The notes under the pieces are model-generated. The model was not told the DNA's origin and made no database searches. It worked only from the letters and a program-made list of their open reading frames with translations. A DNA stretch of 64,000 nucleotides from Fodinibius roseus (GTDB taxonomy: Bacteria > Bacteroidota > Rhodothermia > Balneolales > Balneolaceae). This document shows positions 26,331 through 35,511 of this stretch, in pieces. Location: contig NZ_FQUS01000014.1 of NCBI RefSeq assembly GCF_900129315.1, forward strand, positions 1 to 64,000, given 5' to 3'. The first letter of the stretch is position 1, and each line of letters opens with the position of its first letter. The position numbers and the translations under genes are program-made.

Positions 26331-27584
26331 ATGAATAGATTATTACAAGCGAAGCTTAGCCTCATGATGTTTCTGGAGTTTTTCGTATGGGGGGCCTGGT
26401 ACTCTACCGTTGCCGTGTATATGACCGCCAATGGAATGGAGAACCTGACACACTGGCCGTTTACCGTGAATCCCATTGCAGCCATAGCGGCGCCTTTCTT
26501 TGTGGGACTTATTGCCGATCGCTATTTTTCCACGGAAAAGGTGCTGGGATTCCTGCACATTCTGGGTGCAGTCTTCATGCTTTTAACGCCTATGGCTGTT
26601 GACAGTCCGGTTATTTTTATCCTGTTGCTGCTGGCCTACAACCTGTGCTACATGCCGACGATGAGCCTGGCAAACACCCTCTCCTTCCATCATATTAACG
26701 ACCAGGAAAAGGATTTTCCCATTATCCGGGTGTTCGGGACAATCGGCTGGATTGTAGCGGGACTGATTATCAGTTTTGTATTGGGACAGTTTTTAGCGGA
26801 AAATGCCATACCTGAGGAAACCGCTTTGCCCCTCTACTTAACCTCGGCTGCAAGCCTGCTATTGGGGCTTTACAGCTTTACTCTTCCTCATACGCCGCCG
26901 CCTGCTGCCGGCGAAGAAACTTCTGTCCGCAGCATTATCGGTATTGACGCACTGAAACAGCTGGGAAGCAAATCGTTTTATGTATTCCTGGCCAGCTCCC
27001 TTTTGATCTGTATCCCGTTAAACGTTTATTACAACTTCGCTCAGATTTTCCTGGGTGATGCCGGGTTCAATAACATCGCTGCTACACTTACGATCGGACA
27101 AATGTCGGAAGCGATCTTTATGGTGCTGATCCCTGCCATGTTTGTCCGTCTCGGCGTCAAATGGATGCTGGCGGCCGGCATGTTTGCCTGGGTTTTGCGC
27201 TATGCCTTCTTTGCCCTGGGAGCCACAGACCCCATCATATGGATGATCCTTACCGGTATTGCGCTGCATGGTATCTGCTATGACTTCTTCTTTGTGACGG
27301 GACAAATTTACGTGGATAAAAAGTCGACCCCTGAGATCCGGGGACAGGCGCAGGGACTGATTGTCCTTATTACCTATGGGGTAGGTATGCTGATCGGTGC
27401 GCAGGTGGCGGGACAAGTATACAATGCCTTCCTGGGGACGGCGTCGTCGCTGAGCCTGGCCCAGTGGCATGACTTCTGGTGGATACCCGCTGCGTTTGCT
27501 GCCGCCGTCCTGATATTCTTCATCATCTTCTTCAATGACCAGGTGCTGGATGAAGACACCACCGCTGAGGATATAACGGTATAA
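26331..27584 (+). CDS. Nucleoside:proton symporter-like MFS permease (NupG family)
   Basis: Inner-membrane transporter of 417 aa with about 12 membrane spans. N-terminal FLEFFVWGAWYSTVAVYM, the LIADRYFSTEKVLGFLHILGA loop after span 2, FPIIRVFGTIGWIVAGL in the middle and RGQAQGLIVLITYGVGMLIGAQVAG towards the end are typical of the Nuc_H_symport family. Start supported by an AAGGA ribosome-binding site. In this context (PUL-like genes, DUF1080, cytochrome protein 28 bp downstream) it more probably brings a degradation product, perhaps a keto-sugar or glycoside, into the cytoplasm than nucleosides. Confidence 0.92.
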   Translation: MNRLLQAKLSLMMFLEFFVWGAWYSTVAVYMTANGMENLTHWPFTVNPIAAIAAPFFVGLIADRYFSTEKVLGFLHILGAVFMLLTPMAVDSPVIFILLLLAYNLCYMPTMSLANTLSFHHINDQEKDFPIIRVFGTIGWIVAGLIISFVLGQFLAENAIPEETALPLYLTSAASLLLGLYSFTLPHTPPPAAGEETSVRSIIGIDALKQLGSKSFYVFLASSLLICIPLNVYYNFAQIFLGDAGFNNIAATLTIGQMSEAIFMVLIPAMFVRLGVKWMLAAGMFAWVLRYAFFALGATDPIIWMILTGIALHGICYDFFFVTGQIYVDKKSTPEIRGQAQGLIVLITYGVGMLIGAQVAGQVYNAFLGTASSLSLAQWHDFWWIPAAFAAAVLIFFIIFFNDQVLDEDTTAEDITV

Positions 27585-27611
27585 TGATTTTAATCAAAAG
27601 AAAAAACACTG

Positions 27612-30600
27612 ATGTCGCTTCCCGGAAATGACTGCTATTTGCCAGCTTACGATGAATACCCTATTCTGCTGAAAATACTCCTGCTTTCCTCCCTGTTATT
27701 CATGGTCACGGGTTGCGGTAACCAGCCGGAGCTGGAAATCACTTCGATCCCGGATGAAGAAGCCGCAGGGGATGCTAAAACGATTCGCAGTGAGGTGTCT
27801 GTTCAACTCGCCGATGATGATCTGGTGCTAAGCCTTTGGGCTTCCGAAAAACTGCTGGCTGATCCCATCGGATTGGATGTCACTAATGACGGGGAGGCTT
27901 TTGTCTCTGTTACAAACCGCAGAAGCAGCTCCAAACCCGATATCCGCTGGCATGAGGACTGGATGACAGAATCAATGAGCTGGACCACCGTGGAGGAACG
28001 GGCGAATTTTTTAACGCAAACATTATCCCCTGAAAACAGCGGTCAGACCAGCAGCTGGCTGGAAGATCTGAACGGGGACGGTTCGCACGACTGGAAAGAT
28101 CTGACGGTCGACGGGGAGGAAATTTACAGGATTTCCGACCGTTCCGGCGACGGCATAGCCGACTATTCCCAACTCTATTTGCGGGACTTCCGGAATAGGG
28201 AATCGGATGTGGCGGGAGCGGTTTTGTCCCACGACGAGGATGTGTTTGTCGGGATTGCGCCCGACATGTGGCGGACCCGGGACACCAACGACGACGGGAT
28301 GGCTGACAGCAAAACCTCTATCAGCTATGGCTACGGGGTCCATCTCGGTTTCAGGGGACACGGTATGTCGGGACTTACGACGGGACCCGACGGACGAATT
28401 TACTGGAGTGTCGGGGATGTCGGGCTGAACGTGGAGGGACCCGACGGGAAGCGCTGGTTTTATCCCAACCAGGGCGCCATCCTGCGATCCGAGCCGGATG
28501 GCAGTAATTTCGAAGTCTTCGCTGCCGGACTCCGTAATCCCCATGAATTCTCTTTTGATCAATATGGAAACATGATATCGGTGGATCACGACGGGGATCA
28601 TGCCGGGGAGCAGGAGCGTGTGGTATATATTGTCAACGGCTCCGACAGCGGGTGGCGGATCAACTGGCAGTTCGGGAAATATACGGATCCAAAAAATAAC
28701 GATTATAAAGTCTGGATGGATGAGAACTACTTTAAACCCCGGTTTGAAGACCAGGCCGCTCATATTCTCCCGCCGGTGGCCAACTACATCAACGGGGCCG
28801 CCGGCATGGCCTATAATCCCGGCACTGCGCTCAGTGACAAATGGAAAGATCACTTTTTTGTCTCCTATTTCGTCGGTGGTGCCTCCGGTTCAGCGATTAA
28901 CGCATTTACCCTTGAGCCCAAAGGGGCTTCCTTTGAACTGGATACCGACCAGCCTTTCATGCGGGGCATCCTGCCCACAGGTCTGGACTTTGGTCCCGAT
29001 GGCGCGCTTTACTTTGCCGACTGGATCGAAAGCTGGAATACGAACGATATGGGACGTATCTGGCGAATTGACTATCCGGATGAAACCGGCTCGGCTATCA
29101 GGAAAGAGACCAAACAACTGTTAGGCGATGACTTTGCCGCCTACGAGGAGGAGCGCTTATTCTCTTTGCTGCGACATGAAGATATGCGAGTGCGAAAAAA
29201 GGCCCAGTTTGAATTCGTTGACCGGTCGTCCAAACAGCACCTGCTGGAGGCGGTTGAACAACAGGATCATCAGCTGGCACGGCTGCACGGCATATGGGGA
29301 GTCGGACAACTGGCCCGGGAAGAGATTGAAGAGGCTGAATCACTGGTGCCCTATTTGAAGGACGGGGATCCCGAGATACGAGCACAGGTTGCTAAAACGC
29401 TTGGAGATGTTCGGTATTCGGGGGACGCCGATGCGCTGCTTCCCCTGCTGAAGGATGAATCGCTGCGCGTTCAATTTTTTGCTGCGCAGGCACTGGGACG
29501 CATCCGGCACAGGCCTGCAGTGCAGCCTATTGTCGACATGCTGGAAGCAAATAACGACCGGGACATTTACCTGCGGCACGGCGGCGCTATTGCACTCGCT
29601 CGCATCGGAGACGTGCAGGCCGTCGCGCAGTTGTCCGACCACCCCTCGGAAGCGGTTAGAATAGCAGCCGTTGTGGCCCTCAAGCGGATGGAAGCCCCCG
29701 AAGTAGCCCGTTTCTTGTCCGACGAAAGCGCATTCGTGGTAACGAACGCCGCCCGGGCTATCAATGATGATGCCCTGATCAAAGAGGCCCTCCCGGAGTT
29801 GGCCCGCATGCTTGACCAGCGAACGTTTACCAATACCCCGCTCCTGCGGCGGGCTATCAACGCCTGCCTGTACCACGGCACGGGGACCGATGCCCGGCGC
29901 CTGGCCTCCTTTGCGACGCGGGAAGGCGTCAGCGATTCGCTGCGTACGGAAGCCATTGCCACGCTCTCGGTATGGCCGGATCCGTCCCCCCTTGACCGGG
30001 TAACCGGCCGGTACCGCGGGAAAATTCAAAACCCGAAGGCCGATGCGGTTCAGGCCCTGAGCACTATCATCGATCCCATATTATCCGGCGGCAATGATGA
30101 TGTTAAAATTGCATTGATCAAGGCTGTCAGTACCCTGAAGCTGAATGAGGCAAGCTCTGATCTCTTTGCTTTGATGCAGGATCGGTCTTCTCCCGAGGTT
30201 ACCATTGCTGCACTGAATACTCTTCGGGACCTGGACTATGAAAAGATGGACAAAGCTGTCGAAATGGCCTTGTCGTCCGAGAGCCAGCGGCTGCGTATGA
30301 CAGCCCTCAGGTTGACCCCCTCCCTGGATGTTCCAGGCTCTCAAAAAGTGACGCTGCTGGCTTCCGTACTCAATGAAGGATCGATTGTTGAACAGCAAAG
30401 CGCCATAAAGGCACTGGGCACCATCGATTCGGAAGAAGCAACGGAACTGCTCATCGGTCAGTTTGAAAAATTAACGGATGGAAGCCTGCCCGAGGAAGTT
30501 CACCTGGATGTCATCAGTGCAGCAGACAGCTCTAATTCCGAAAAACTCAATACCATGCTGAAACAGTATGAAGAGGCCAAGCCCGAAGACGACAAGGCAA

Positions 30601-31067
30601 CCCAATACCGGGAAAGCCTTTATGGCGGGGATGCACGGCAGGGCGAACAGATCTTCTATAATGATAACACGGCGCAGTGTATTCGCTGTCACGCGGTCGG
30701 CGGAGATGGCGGGAACGTAGGTCCCGACCTGTCAGCGATAGGTGATGTTCTCACACGCGAACAGCTGCTTGAATCCATGGTAGCACCCAACAAGCGGATT
30801 GCTCCCGGCTTTGGTTCTGTGACCATCACGACCGAAGCGGGACAACAAATACAGGGCGTGCTCGAGGAAGAAACCGACAGCTATGTTACCGTCGAGGTAA
30901 CGGAGGGGGAAACAAGAAAAATTCAAAGAGAAGAAATTGCCGAACAAATCAATTCCCCTTCCGGCATGTACTCTATGGAAGGCATCTTATCCAAGCACGA
31001 GTTGAGGGATCTGGTTGAATTTCTCAGCAGGCGAACGAATGGGACCGCTGACTACAACCGTCAATGA
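27612..31067 (+). CDS. Giant propeller-HEAT-cytochrome c lipoprotein (PVC-type dehydrogenase)
   Basis: 1151 aa, exported lipoprotein (lipobox FMVTGC near residue 36). Three parts: an N-terminal beta-propeller of the membrane-bound dehydrogenase type (about 60-490, with VGDVGLNVEGPDG, GLRNPHEFSFD, DHDGDHAGEQERVVY, LDFGPDGALYFADW), a long HEAT-repeat region (about 500-1000), and a C-terminal TIGR02603-type cytochrome c. The haem site CIRCH starts at Cys1023, followed by GGNVGPDLSAIG and MYSMEGIL with a likely axial Met. Such proteins oxidise a sugar or alcohol and pass electrons to haem; the substrate is not known. It lies between the permease and DUF1080 copy 2, with short gaps of 27 and 32 bp. 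Confidence 0.92.
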   Translation: MSLPGNDCYLPAYDEYPILLKILLLSSLLFMVTGCGNQPELEITSIPDEEAAGDAKTIRSEVSVQLADDDLVLSLWASEKLLADPIGLDVTNDGEAFVSVTNRRSSSKPDIRWHEDWMTESMSWTTVEERANFLTQTLSPENSGQTSSWLEDLNGDGSHDWKDLTVDGEEIYRISDRSGDGIADYSQLYLRDFRNRESDVAGAVLSHDEDVFVGIAPDMWRTRDTNDDGMADSKTSISYGYGVHLGFRGHGMSGLTTGPDGRIYWSVGDVGLNVEGPDGKRWFYPNQGAILRSEPDGSNFEVFAAGLRNPHEFSFDQYGNMISVDHDGDHAGEQERVVYIVNGSDSGWRINWQFGKYTDPKNNDYKVWMDENYFKPRFEDQAAHILPPVANYINGAAGMAYNPGTALSDKWKDHFFVSYFVGGASGSAINAFTLEPKGASFELDTDQPFMRGILPTGLDFGPDGALYFADWIESWNTNDMGRIWRIDYPDETGSAIRKETKQLLGDDFAAYEEERLFSLLRHEDMRVRKKAQFEFVDRSSKQHLLEAVEQQDHQLARLHGIWGVGQLAREEIEEAESLVPYLKDGDPEIRAQVAKTLGDVRYSGDADALLPLLKDESLRVQFFAAQALGRIRHRPAVQPIVDMLEANNDRDIYLRHGGAIALARIGDVQAVAQLSDHPSEAVRIAAVVALKRMEAPEVARFLSDESAFVVTNAARAINDDALIKEALPELARMLDQRTFTNTPLLRRAINACLYHGTGTDARRLASFATREGVSDSLRTEAIATLSVWPDPSPLDRVTGRYRGKIQNPKADAVQALSTIIDPILSGGNDDVKIALIKAVSTLKLNEASSDLFALMQDRSSPEVTIAALNTLRDLDYEKMDKAVEMALSSESQRLRMTALRLTPSLDVPGSQKVTLLASVLNEGSIVEQQSAIKALGTIDSEEATELLIGQFEKLTDGSLPEEVHLDVISAADSSNSEKLNTMLKQYEEAKPEDDKATQYRESLYGGDARQGEQIFYNDNTAQCIRCHAVGGDGGNVGPDLSAIGDVLTREQLLESMVAPNKRIAPGFGSVTITTEAGQQIQGVLEEETDSYVTVEVTEGETRKIQREEIAEQINSPSGMYSMEGILSKHELRDLVEFLSRRTNGTADYNRQ

Positions 31068-31099
31068 ACCGTACACTATAACCTTATAATACCTTTGCC

Positions 31100-31924
31100 G
31101 TGAATCCTATTGCCAATGCTACCTGTAAAAAAGTCCTTTTTATTCCCCTCATCGCCGTTTTGGTCCTTGTTTCAATGGGTTTTATGTTTTCATGCAGCTC
31201 GGATACGCCTGCCCCGCAGGAAAAATGGATTTCCCTGTTCAACGGGGAAAACCTCGATGGCTGGACTCCAAAATTTACCGGCCATGAGCTGGGCGTTAAC
31301 TTTAAAAATACGTTCCGGGTGGAAGACGGGCTGCTTAAGGTCTCTTACGAAAACTATGAAACCTTTGATGGCAAATTCGGGCATCTTTTTTATAAGCAGC
31401 CCTATTCTAAATATAAGATACGACTCGAATACCGGTTTGTCGGCGAACAAATACCCGGAGCCCCCGACTGGGCGTATCGGAACAGTGGTATCAAATTTCA
31501 TTGCCAACCCCCCGAATCGATGGCACTGGATCAACAGTCCCCGGTATCTATTGAGGTCCAGCTGTTGGGAGGAGACGGCGAGAACGAGCGTCCCACAGCC
31601 AACATTTGCTCGATGGGTACGCATATCGAAATGGACGGCGAACTCATCACCCAGCATTGTACGCAGTCAGGTTCCGATACCTATCACGGCAGTCAATGGG
31701 TAGAGGTGGAAGCAGAAGTGAATGGCGGGGATATTGTCAAACATTTTGTGAATGGTGAAGAAGTTCTTGCCTATTCAAGGCCTCAATATGACACAAGCGA
31801 CACCAATACAAAAACCCTTGTTACAGACCCGGATAACCTGCTGATCGAGGATGGATATATCGCCCTCCAGGCGGAAAGCCACCCCGTGCATTTCCGTAAC
31901 ATCGAGCTGCTGCCTCTTGAGTAA
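31100..31924 (+). CDS. DUF1080 / 3-keto-disaccharide hydrolase family lipoprotein (copy 2)
   Basis: 274 aa, starting with GTG at 31100; the downstream ATG codons would remove most of the signal peptide. Lipobox FMFSC, then a DUF1080 domain in its longer form: LFNGENLDGWTPKFTGHELG, FRVEDGLLKV, GHLFYKQPYSKYKIRLEY, NSGIKFHCQ, VSIEVQLLGGDGE, the THIEMDG/HCTQSG segment, KHFVNGEEVL and IALQAESHPVHFRNIELL. The family includes 3-keto-glycoside hydrolases. It ends the plus-strand operon and its stop overlaps the start of hairpin repeat copy 3. Confidence 0.9.
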   Translation: MNPIANATCKKVLFIPLIAVLVLVSMGFMFSCSSDTPAPQEKWISLFNGENLDGWTPKFTGHELGVNFKNTFRVEDGLLKVSYENYETFDGKFGHLFYKQPYSKYKIRLEYRFVGEQIPGAPDWAYRNSGIKFHCQPPESMALDQQSPVSIEVQLLGGDGENERPTANICSMGTHIEMDGELITQHCTQSGSDTYHGSQWVEVEAEVNGGDIVKHFVNGEEVLAYSRPQYDTSDTNTKTLVTDPDNLLIEDGYIALQAESHPVHFRNIELLPLE

Positions 31925-32056
31925 AGGCCTTTGAAATACCAGGGAATTTTGTTCAACACCAAACCCGAGCGAATTCAAAAACCGCAGTGTATAAATAGCC
32001 GAGACATGATAATGGTAAAATCGTGAACATATAGAGATTGGCCAAAACAACGGTCC
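31923..32056 (-). repeat. Long-hairpin intergenic repeat, copy 3 (one terminal arm missing)
   Basis: About 134 bp between convergent stops (31924 and 32066). Left end AAAGGCCTTTGAAATACC; inner arms around CCGAGCGAATTCAAAAACCGC (from about 31965); right side ATTGGCCAAAACAACGG. The final TTGCAAAG arm seen in the other copies is absent, so the outer stem is cut short. Position suits a two-way terminator. Confidence 0.7.
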
Positions 32057-32065
32057 CTAATTCTT

Positions 32066-32866
32066 TTACTTTACATATCCTAATTCAGCCATCTCCCGGC
32101 CGCAGATATCTTCTATCCTATCCAAATTTTCTTCAAAAAATGCCTCCCAGGAGATACTTTTATTCCCTTTGGGCTGGAATTGCACATCTAATCGGTCCTT
32201 TATCTCCCTTTTTTGGACAATCCCCAGTTTTTGAGCCAGTTTTTCAATGGTTTGCAATTTATCGGCGTTAAAATCCTCATAGCGAACAAGATGAATACGA
32301 TCCTGATTATTAAGATATACCCGGGCCGCCCTCACCCACCGCCAGGCTAAAACCTCGACATAGTTGCCATCGGGCAAGTCCCACAATGAAGCGTCAAACA
32401 CGGCTCTCCAATTCGGTGGTATGACGCGCGCGAGATCTTCATCCATTTGCGGGAGATGGCCGGGAACTGAAATTCTGTTTAACAAACTCCGGATATTGCT
32501 TCGGGGATCACGTATTACGAATATAAACTTCGCCGCCGGGTGGATATGAGAAAGCTGATCGAACAGGAATGTTAGATTGGGTTCTTTAATAACTTCCCTT
32601 GAAAAATAAAGGCTGTATTTCCGGGCAAAATCTTCTAACGGAAGAGCACCGCCCAATAAATCCTCCAGCGTCGGCCACCACGACTCGGGGATATCCACAG
32701 TTTTCGTCAGTCCTCCATAATCGGCAATCAAATGGGTAATTACGGAAGTGCCTGATTTTTGATTGCCAAGTATGATAATGGGAGATCTGTTTATCTTCGA
32801 AAAAAGCGAATAAAATCTCACTTTTAATACTCTAAACTTGTGTTTCAACATATCCTTTCCTTGCAA
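32066..32866 (-). CDS. PAPS-dependent sulfotransferase domain protein
   Basis: 266 aa; an ATG at 32851 is an alternative start. Transfers sulfate from PAPS to a sugar hydroxyl or similar acceptor in the cytoplasm. 5'-phosphosulfate loop ILGNQKSGTSVI at 32-43 and 3'-phosphate motif FIFVIRDPRSNIRSLLNR in the middle; WRWVRAARVY and VRYEDF are also typical. It follows a surface-glycan operon on the same strand and probably decorates that glycan, but a 158-bp gap with a strong GC hairpin separates it from the flippase gene, so it may be expressed on its own. Confidence 0.88.
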   Translation of the reverse strand: MQGKDMLKHKFRVLKVRFYSLFSKINRSPIIILGNQKSGTSVITHLIADYGGLTKTVDIPESWWPTLEDLLGGALPLEDFARKYSLYFSREVIKEPNLTFLFDQLSHIHPAAKFIFVIRDPRSNIRSLLNRISVPGHLPQMDEDLARVIPPNWRAVFDASLWDLPDGNYVEVLAWRWVRAARVYLNNQDRIHLVRYEDFNADKLQTIEKLAQKLGIVQKREIKDRLDVQFQPKGNKSISWEAFFEENLDRIEDICGREMAELGYVK

Positions 32867-32940
32867 AATTTGAACAACAACTCAGATTTAAGGCAACGCC
32901 GGCAGGTACTGGGTTCCGGACCCGCTTTTCTCAACACGGA

Positions 32941-32957
32941 CGGCCCGGGACGGGCCG
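32941..32957. terminator. GC-rich hairpin between flippase and sulfotransferase genes
   Basis: CGGCCCG-GGA-CGGGCCG, a perfect 7-bp GC stem with a 3-base loop. On the minus strand it falls 68 bp after the flippase stop; there is no immediate U-run in that direction (a T-run follows only on the plus side). It may attenuate transcription or stabilise an mRNA end. Confidence 0.35.
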
Positions 32958-33024
32958 CTGGCATCGTTTTTCATGCTATACGCCTCAACAATATACGATT
33001 CTGAAAATCGCATAACCTCACCGT

Positions 33025-34332
33025 TTAGCTTGTGGATAACTCTCGTAATATAATCCTATACAATCTTTTCAAATCCGGTACCAGGTTCAACAGGTATTTC
33101 TTAAATGAAGAACCGGTAATTCTAAAAATTATAAATCTCCAGGCTAAAAGCGTCAGGCACAGCATTGTCAGTGACAAGCTCAGGGCAATGGCCTCAATTG
33201 AAAACAGAGCCCCTATATAAATAGCAGCCGGCATGATGGCTAACACAATCAAATTCCAGTAAAAACCGAGATCAGTGCGCCCGGTAGCAATGATCAGCCC
33301 GCCCATCGGATTACCAATCGATCGAAAATACATATAGGCGGATAAAATTTGTACAACGACCACAATGTTCAGGAAACTTTCCCCATATAAAACATAGACC
33401 AGCGGGTAGGCACATATAGCCACCAACAGGTACACCATCACGTTCGCTGTAGACACTAAATTCAAAAATGAAAGGAACTTCTCCCTCAGTTTTTGTTGAT
33501 CATCCTGTACTAACGAGAGTACAGGACTTGCTACTTTCGTAATAATAGGATTCAAAATGGACATCGGCTTCTTTACCAGCTGTTTGGCCAAACTATACCC
33601 TCCCAGCACCTCGGACCCTAAAAACTTACCGATGAGCAAAATATCCAGATCGCGGTTGAAGTAGTTGACAATTTGTCCCCCCACCTGGTAGATACCGATT
33701 TTTAAAAAAGGCTTTGCTTCCCTGTATTTAAAATGAATCATCATGCCCCGATCCCTCAGCCCCCGGATAAAATATACCGCATTAGAGATCGCATCGTGCG
33801 TTAACGCGGCATATACTAATGCGTATACTCCATATCCCCAGACGGCGTACAGGATCCCTACAATGAGTCCCACCGCCGCTCCGGCGATATCCGTCAGGGC
33901 AATATAGCGGAAGTTGAGATGTTTCTGCTCTACAGTTTTAAACTGCCTTCCCAGGGCCGAAAGCATAATACTGATCGCCATCAAAGGAATCAGTATCGTT
34001 AATTCAGGCTCATCGTAAAAGCCGGCAATAGCGGGACTTACCAGGCTGATGATTCCAAAAAGCAGAAGGCTGAAGATCACATTGATCCAGTACAAGCTGG
34101 CGTATTCTTTATCCGTAATATCCTGCTTGTGGAGAATGGCCGACGTCAGCCCCATATCCATAAACAGATCCATAAACCCCAGCACGAAAGTGACCAGCGC
34201 CATGAGCCCGAAATCTTCGGCATCTAAAAACCGGGCAAGCACCGATATTTTAATGAGTCCGACAACCGCCAACGTCACTGTTGAAACGGTCGTCCACTTT
34301 ACCCCGGATATGGTTTTTCCTTTTAGGGACAT
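33025..34332 (-). CDS. MOP-superfamily polysaccharide flippase (Wzx/WzxC-like)
   Basis: 435-aa inner-membrane protein with about 12-14 spans that would flip a lipid-linked oligosaccharide to the periplasmic side. The N-terminus GVKWTTVSTVTLAVVGLIKISVLARFLDAEDFGLMALV is characteristic of the polysaccharide biosynthesis family; YQVGGQIVNYFNRDLDILLIGKFLG and YSLAKQLVKKPMSILNPI are further markers. It starts 6 bp after the GT56 stop, so the two genes are cotranscribed. It belongs with the sugar-nucleotide genes upstream in one operon. Confidence 0.93.
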   Translation of the reverse strand: MSLKGKTISGVKWTTVSTVTLAVVGLIKISVLARFLDAEDFGLMALVTFVLGFMDLFMDMGLTSAILHKQDITDKEYASLYWINVIFSLLLFGIISLVSPAIAGFYDEPELTILIPLMAISIMLSALGRQFKTVEQKHLNFRYIALTDIAGAAVGLIVGILYAVWGYGVYALVYAALTHDAISNAVYFIRGLRDRGMMIHFKYREAKPFLKIGIYQVGGQIVNYFNRDLDILLIGKFLGSEVLGGYSLAKQLVKKPMSILNPIITKVASPVLSLVQDDQQKLREKFLSFLNLVSTANVMVYLLVAICAYPLVYVLYGESFLNIVVVVQILSAYMYFRSIGNPMGGLIIATGRTDLGFYWNLIVLAIMPAAIYIGALFSIEAIALSLSLTMLCLTLLAWRFIIFRITGSSFKKYLLNLVPDLKRLYRIILRELSTS

Positions 34333-34338
34333 TCGGTA

Positions 34339-35511
34339 TTAATTCAAAAGAGGATTGAACTTCTGCTGCAGTTCGCTACATATCCTGTCCAGGGATAACT
34401 CTCTTTCGAGAATTGTACGATTTTTTTGTATTTGCTCTTTAGTTAAAAGCCGGAAGGCATTTTTATTATCAGGCTTCAGATCCTCTTCAATACAATACAG
34501 CTGACATCCGATTCTCGTTAAATATTGATACAGGCTATTCTTTCTGCTGAGATAGACCTTTGCTCCCAAATGCATGGCATGCAATATGTTGCCGGCTCCC
34601 TGTTGACGGTAATGGTTCATAATCACGATCCCGCATCCCCGCAATATCTTCTGGTACTCACTAAGCGGTAAAAATTCGGCCAGGGGATGAAATTTGGCGC
34701 CAAACAGGGAATTTCCTCTTTTGGCTATCTCATCAGCATATGCTTCGTTTCCGTAGCTCAGGGGACAAATGATCTTTCGGTCACCGATGCCCATCATTTT
34801 GAGCAAATCAAACGCTTCTAAATGATTGTTGGAATAATAAGCTGAATTTCCCAATAAAATATTATTATCGCTGACCATCCCTGAATGACGGTCTATTATG
34901 ACATCCATCGGGTAGTAGGTAAACGGGAGCTGTTTTATATCATCACGCAACTTGATTCTGTCCTTGCAGCGCAGGAGTTCCTCCCTGTGCAGAATGGCTA
35001 CATAATCCACAGTTCTCATGGCCAGAATAATGTTCCTGTAAAGATCATCGTCCCTTCTGAAAAACCTATAATAGGGCCGCAGCGCATTTTTCAGCATCCT
35101 TTTTAAGGTAAAAACAAAGGTCTTGTACGTTTTCGCACCATAAATTTCATTTCCAACCAGGTAGGGATTCCCATACACCTCAGATCCGAATACCGACCAG
35201 ACCAGGGTGACGTTTTCTTTTTTAATGGATAGCGCAACCTGTGATTGATCGTATTTCATCCCGTGAAAGATCACGATACAACCTTCGTCAATGATGGTAT
35301 GAACTTCGGCAAGATAACTTTCAGAAGTATACAGGAATTCATAGGCTTCCACTTTTGAGAGGTAGTTTATCTCATCTTCCCTGTCTTGCAGCAGGATGAT
35401 AAACCTGTTCTTGCCGGGAAATGCCTGTTCATAAATATCATGGGCCGCATCAATAAACTTTTCATCCCTGGCTATGTGAATGATGGGCTTTGAAGTGTTC
35501 TTCAAATTCAT
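34339..35511 (-). CDS. GT56-family 4-acetamido-4,6-dideoxy-sugar transferase (WecF-like)
   Basis: 390 aa, cytoplasmic or membrane-associated glycosyltransferase. The C-terminal half carries the family signature MNHYRQQGAGNILHAMHLGAKVYLS, plus LLGNSAYYSNNH and CPLSYGNEAYADEI, as in enterobacterial Fuc4NAc transferase WecF. The neighbouring WecE-like aminotransferase, GNAT and RmlA supply exactly the type of donor this enzyme uses (dTDP-Fuc4NAc). Its start overlaps the aminotransferase gene by 50 bp. Acceptor unknown; this need not make enterobacterial common antigen. Confidence 0.85.
   Translation of the reverse strand: MNLKNTSKPIIHIARDEKFIDAAHDIYEQAFPGKNRFIILLQDREDEINYLSKVEAYEFLYTSESYLAEVHTIIDEGCIVIFHGMKYDQSQVALSIKKENVTLVWSVFGSEVYGNPYLVGNEIYGAKTYKTFVFTLKRMLKNALRPYYRFFRRDDDLYRNIILAMRTVDYVAILHREELLRCKDRIKLRDDIKQLPFTYYPMDVIIDRHSGMVSDNNILLGNSAYYSNNHLEAFDLLKMMGIGDRKIICPLSYGNEAYADEIAKRGNSLFGAKFHPLAEFLPLSEYQKILRGCGIVIMNHYRQQGAGNILHAMHLGAKVYLSRKNSLYQYLTRIGCQLYCIEEDLKPDNKNAFRLLTKEQIQKNRTILERELSLDRICSELQQKFNPLLN

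Noticed and set aside
32879-32960. Rho-independent terminator with the GC hairpin at 32941-32957
   Set aside because: Only partly accepted: the stem is strong, but no U-run follows it in the direction of the flippase transcript, so it is kept at low confidence.
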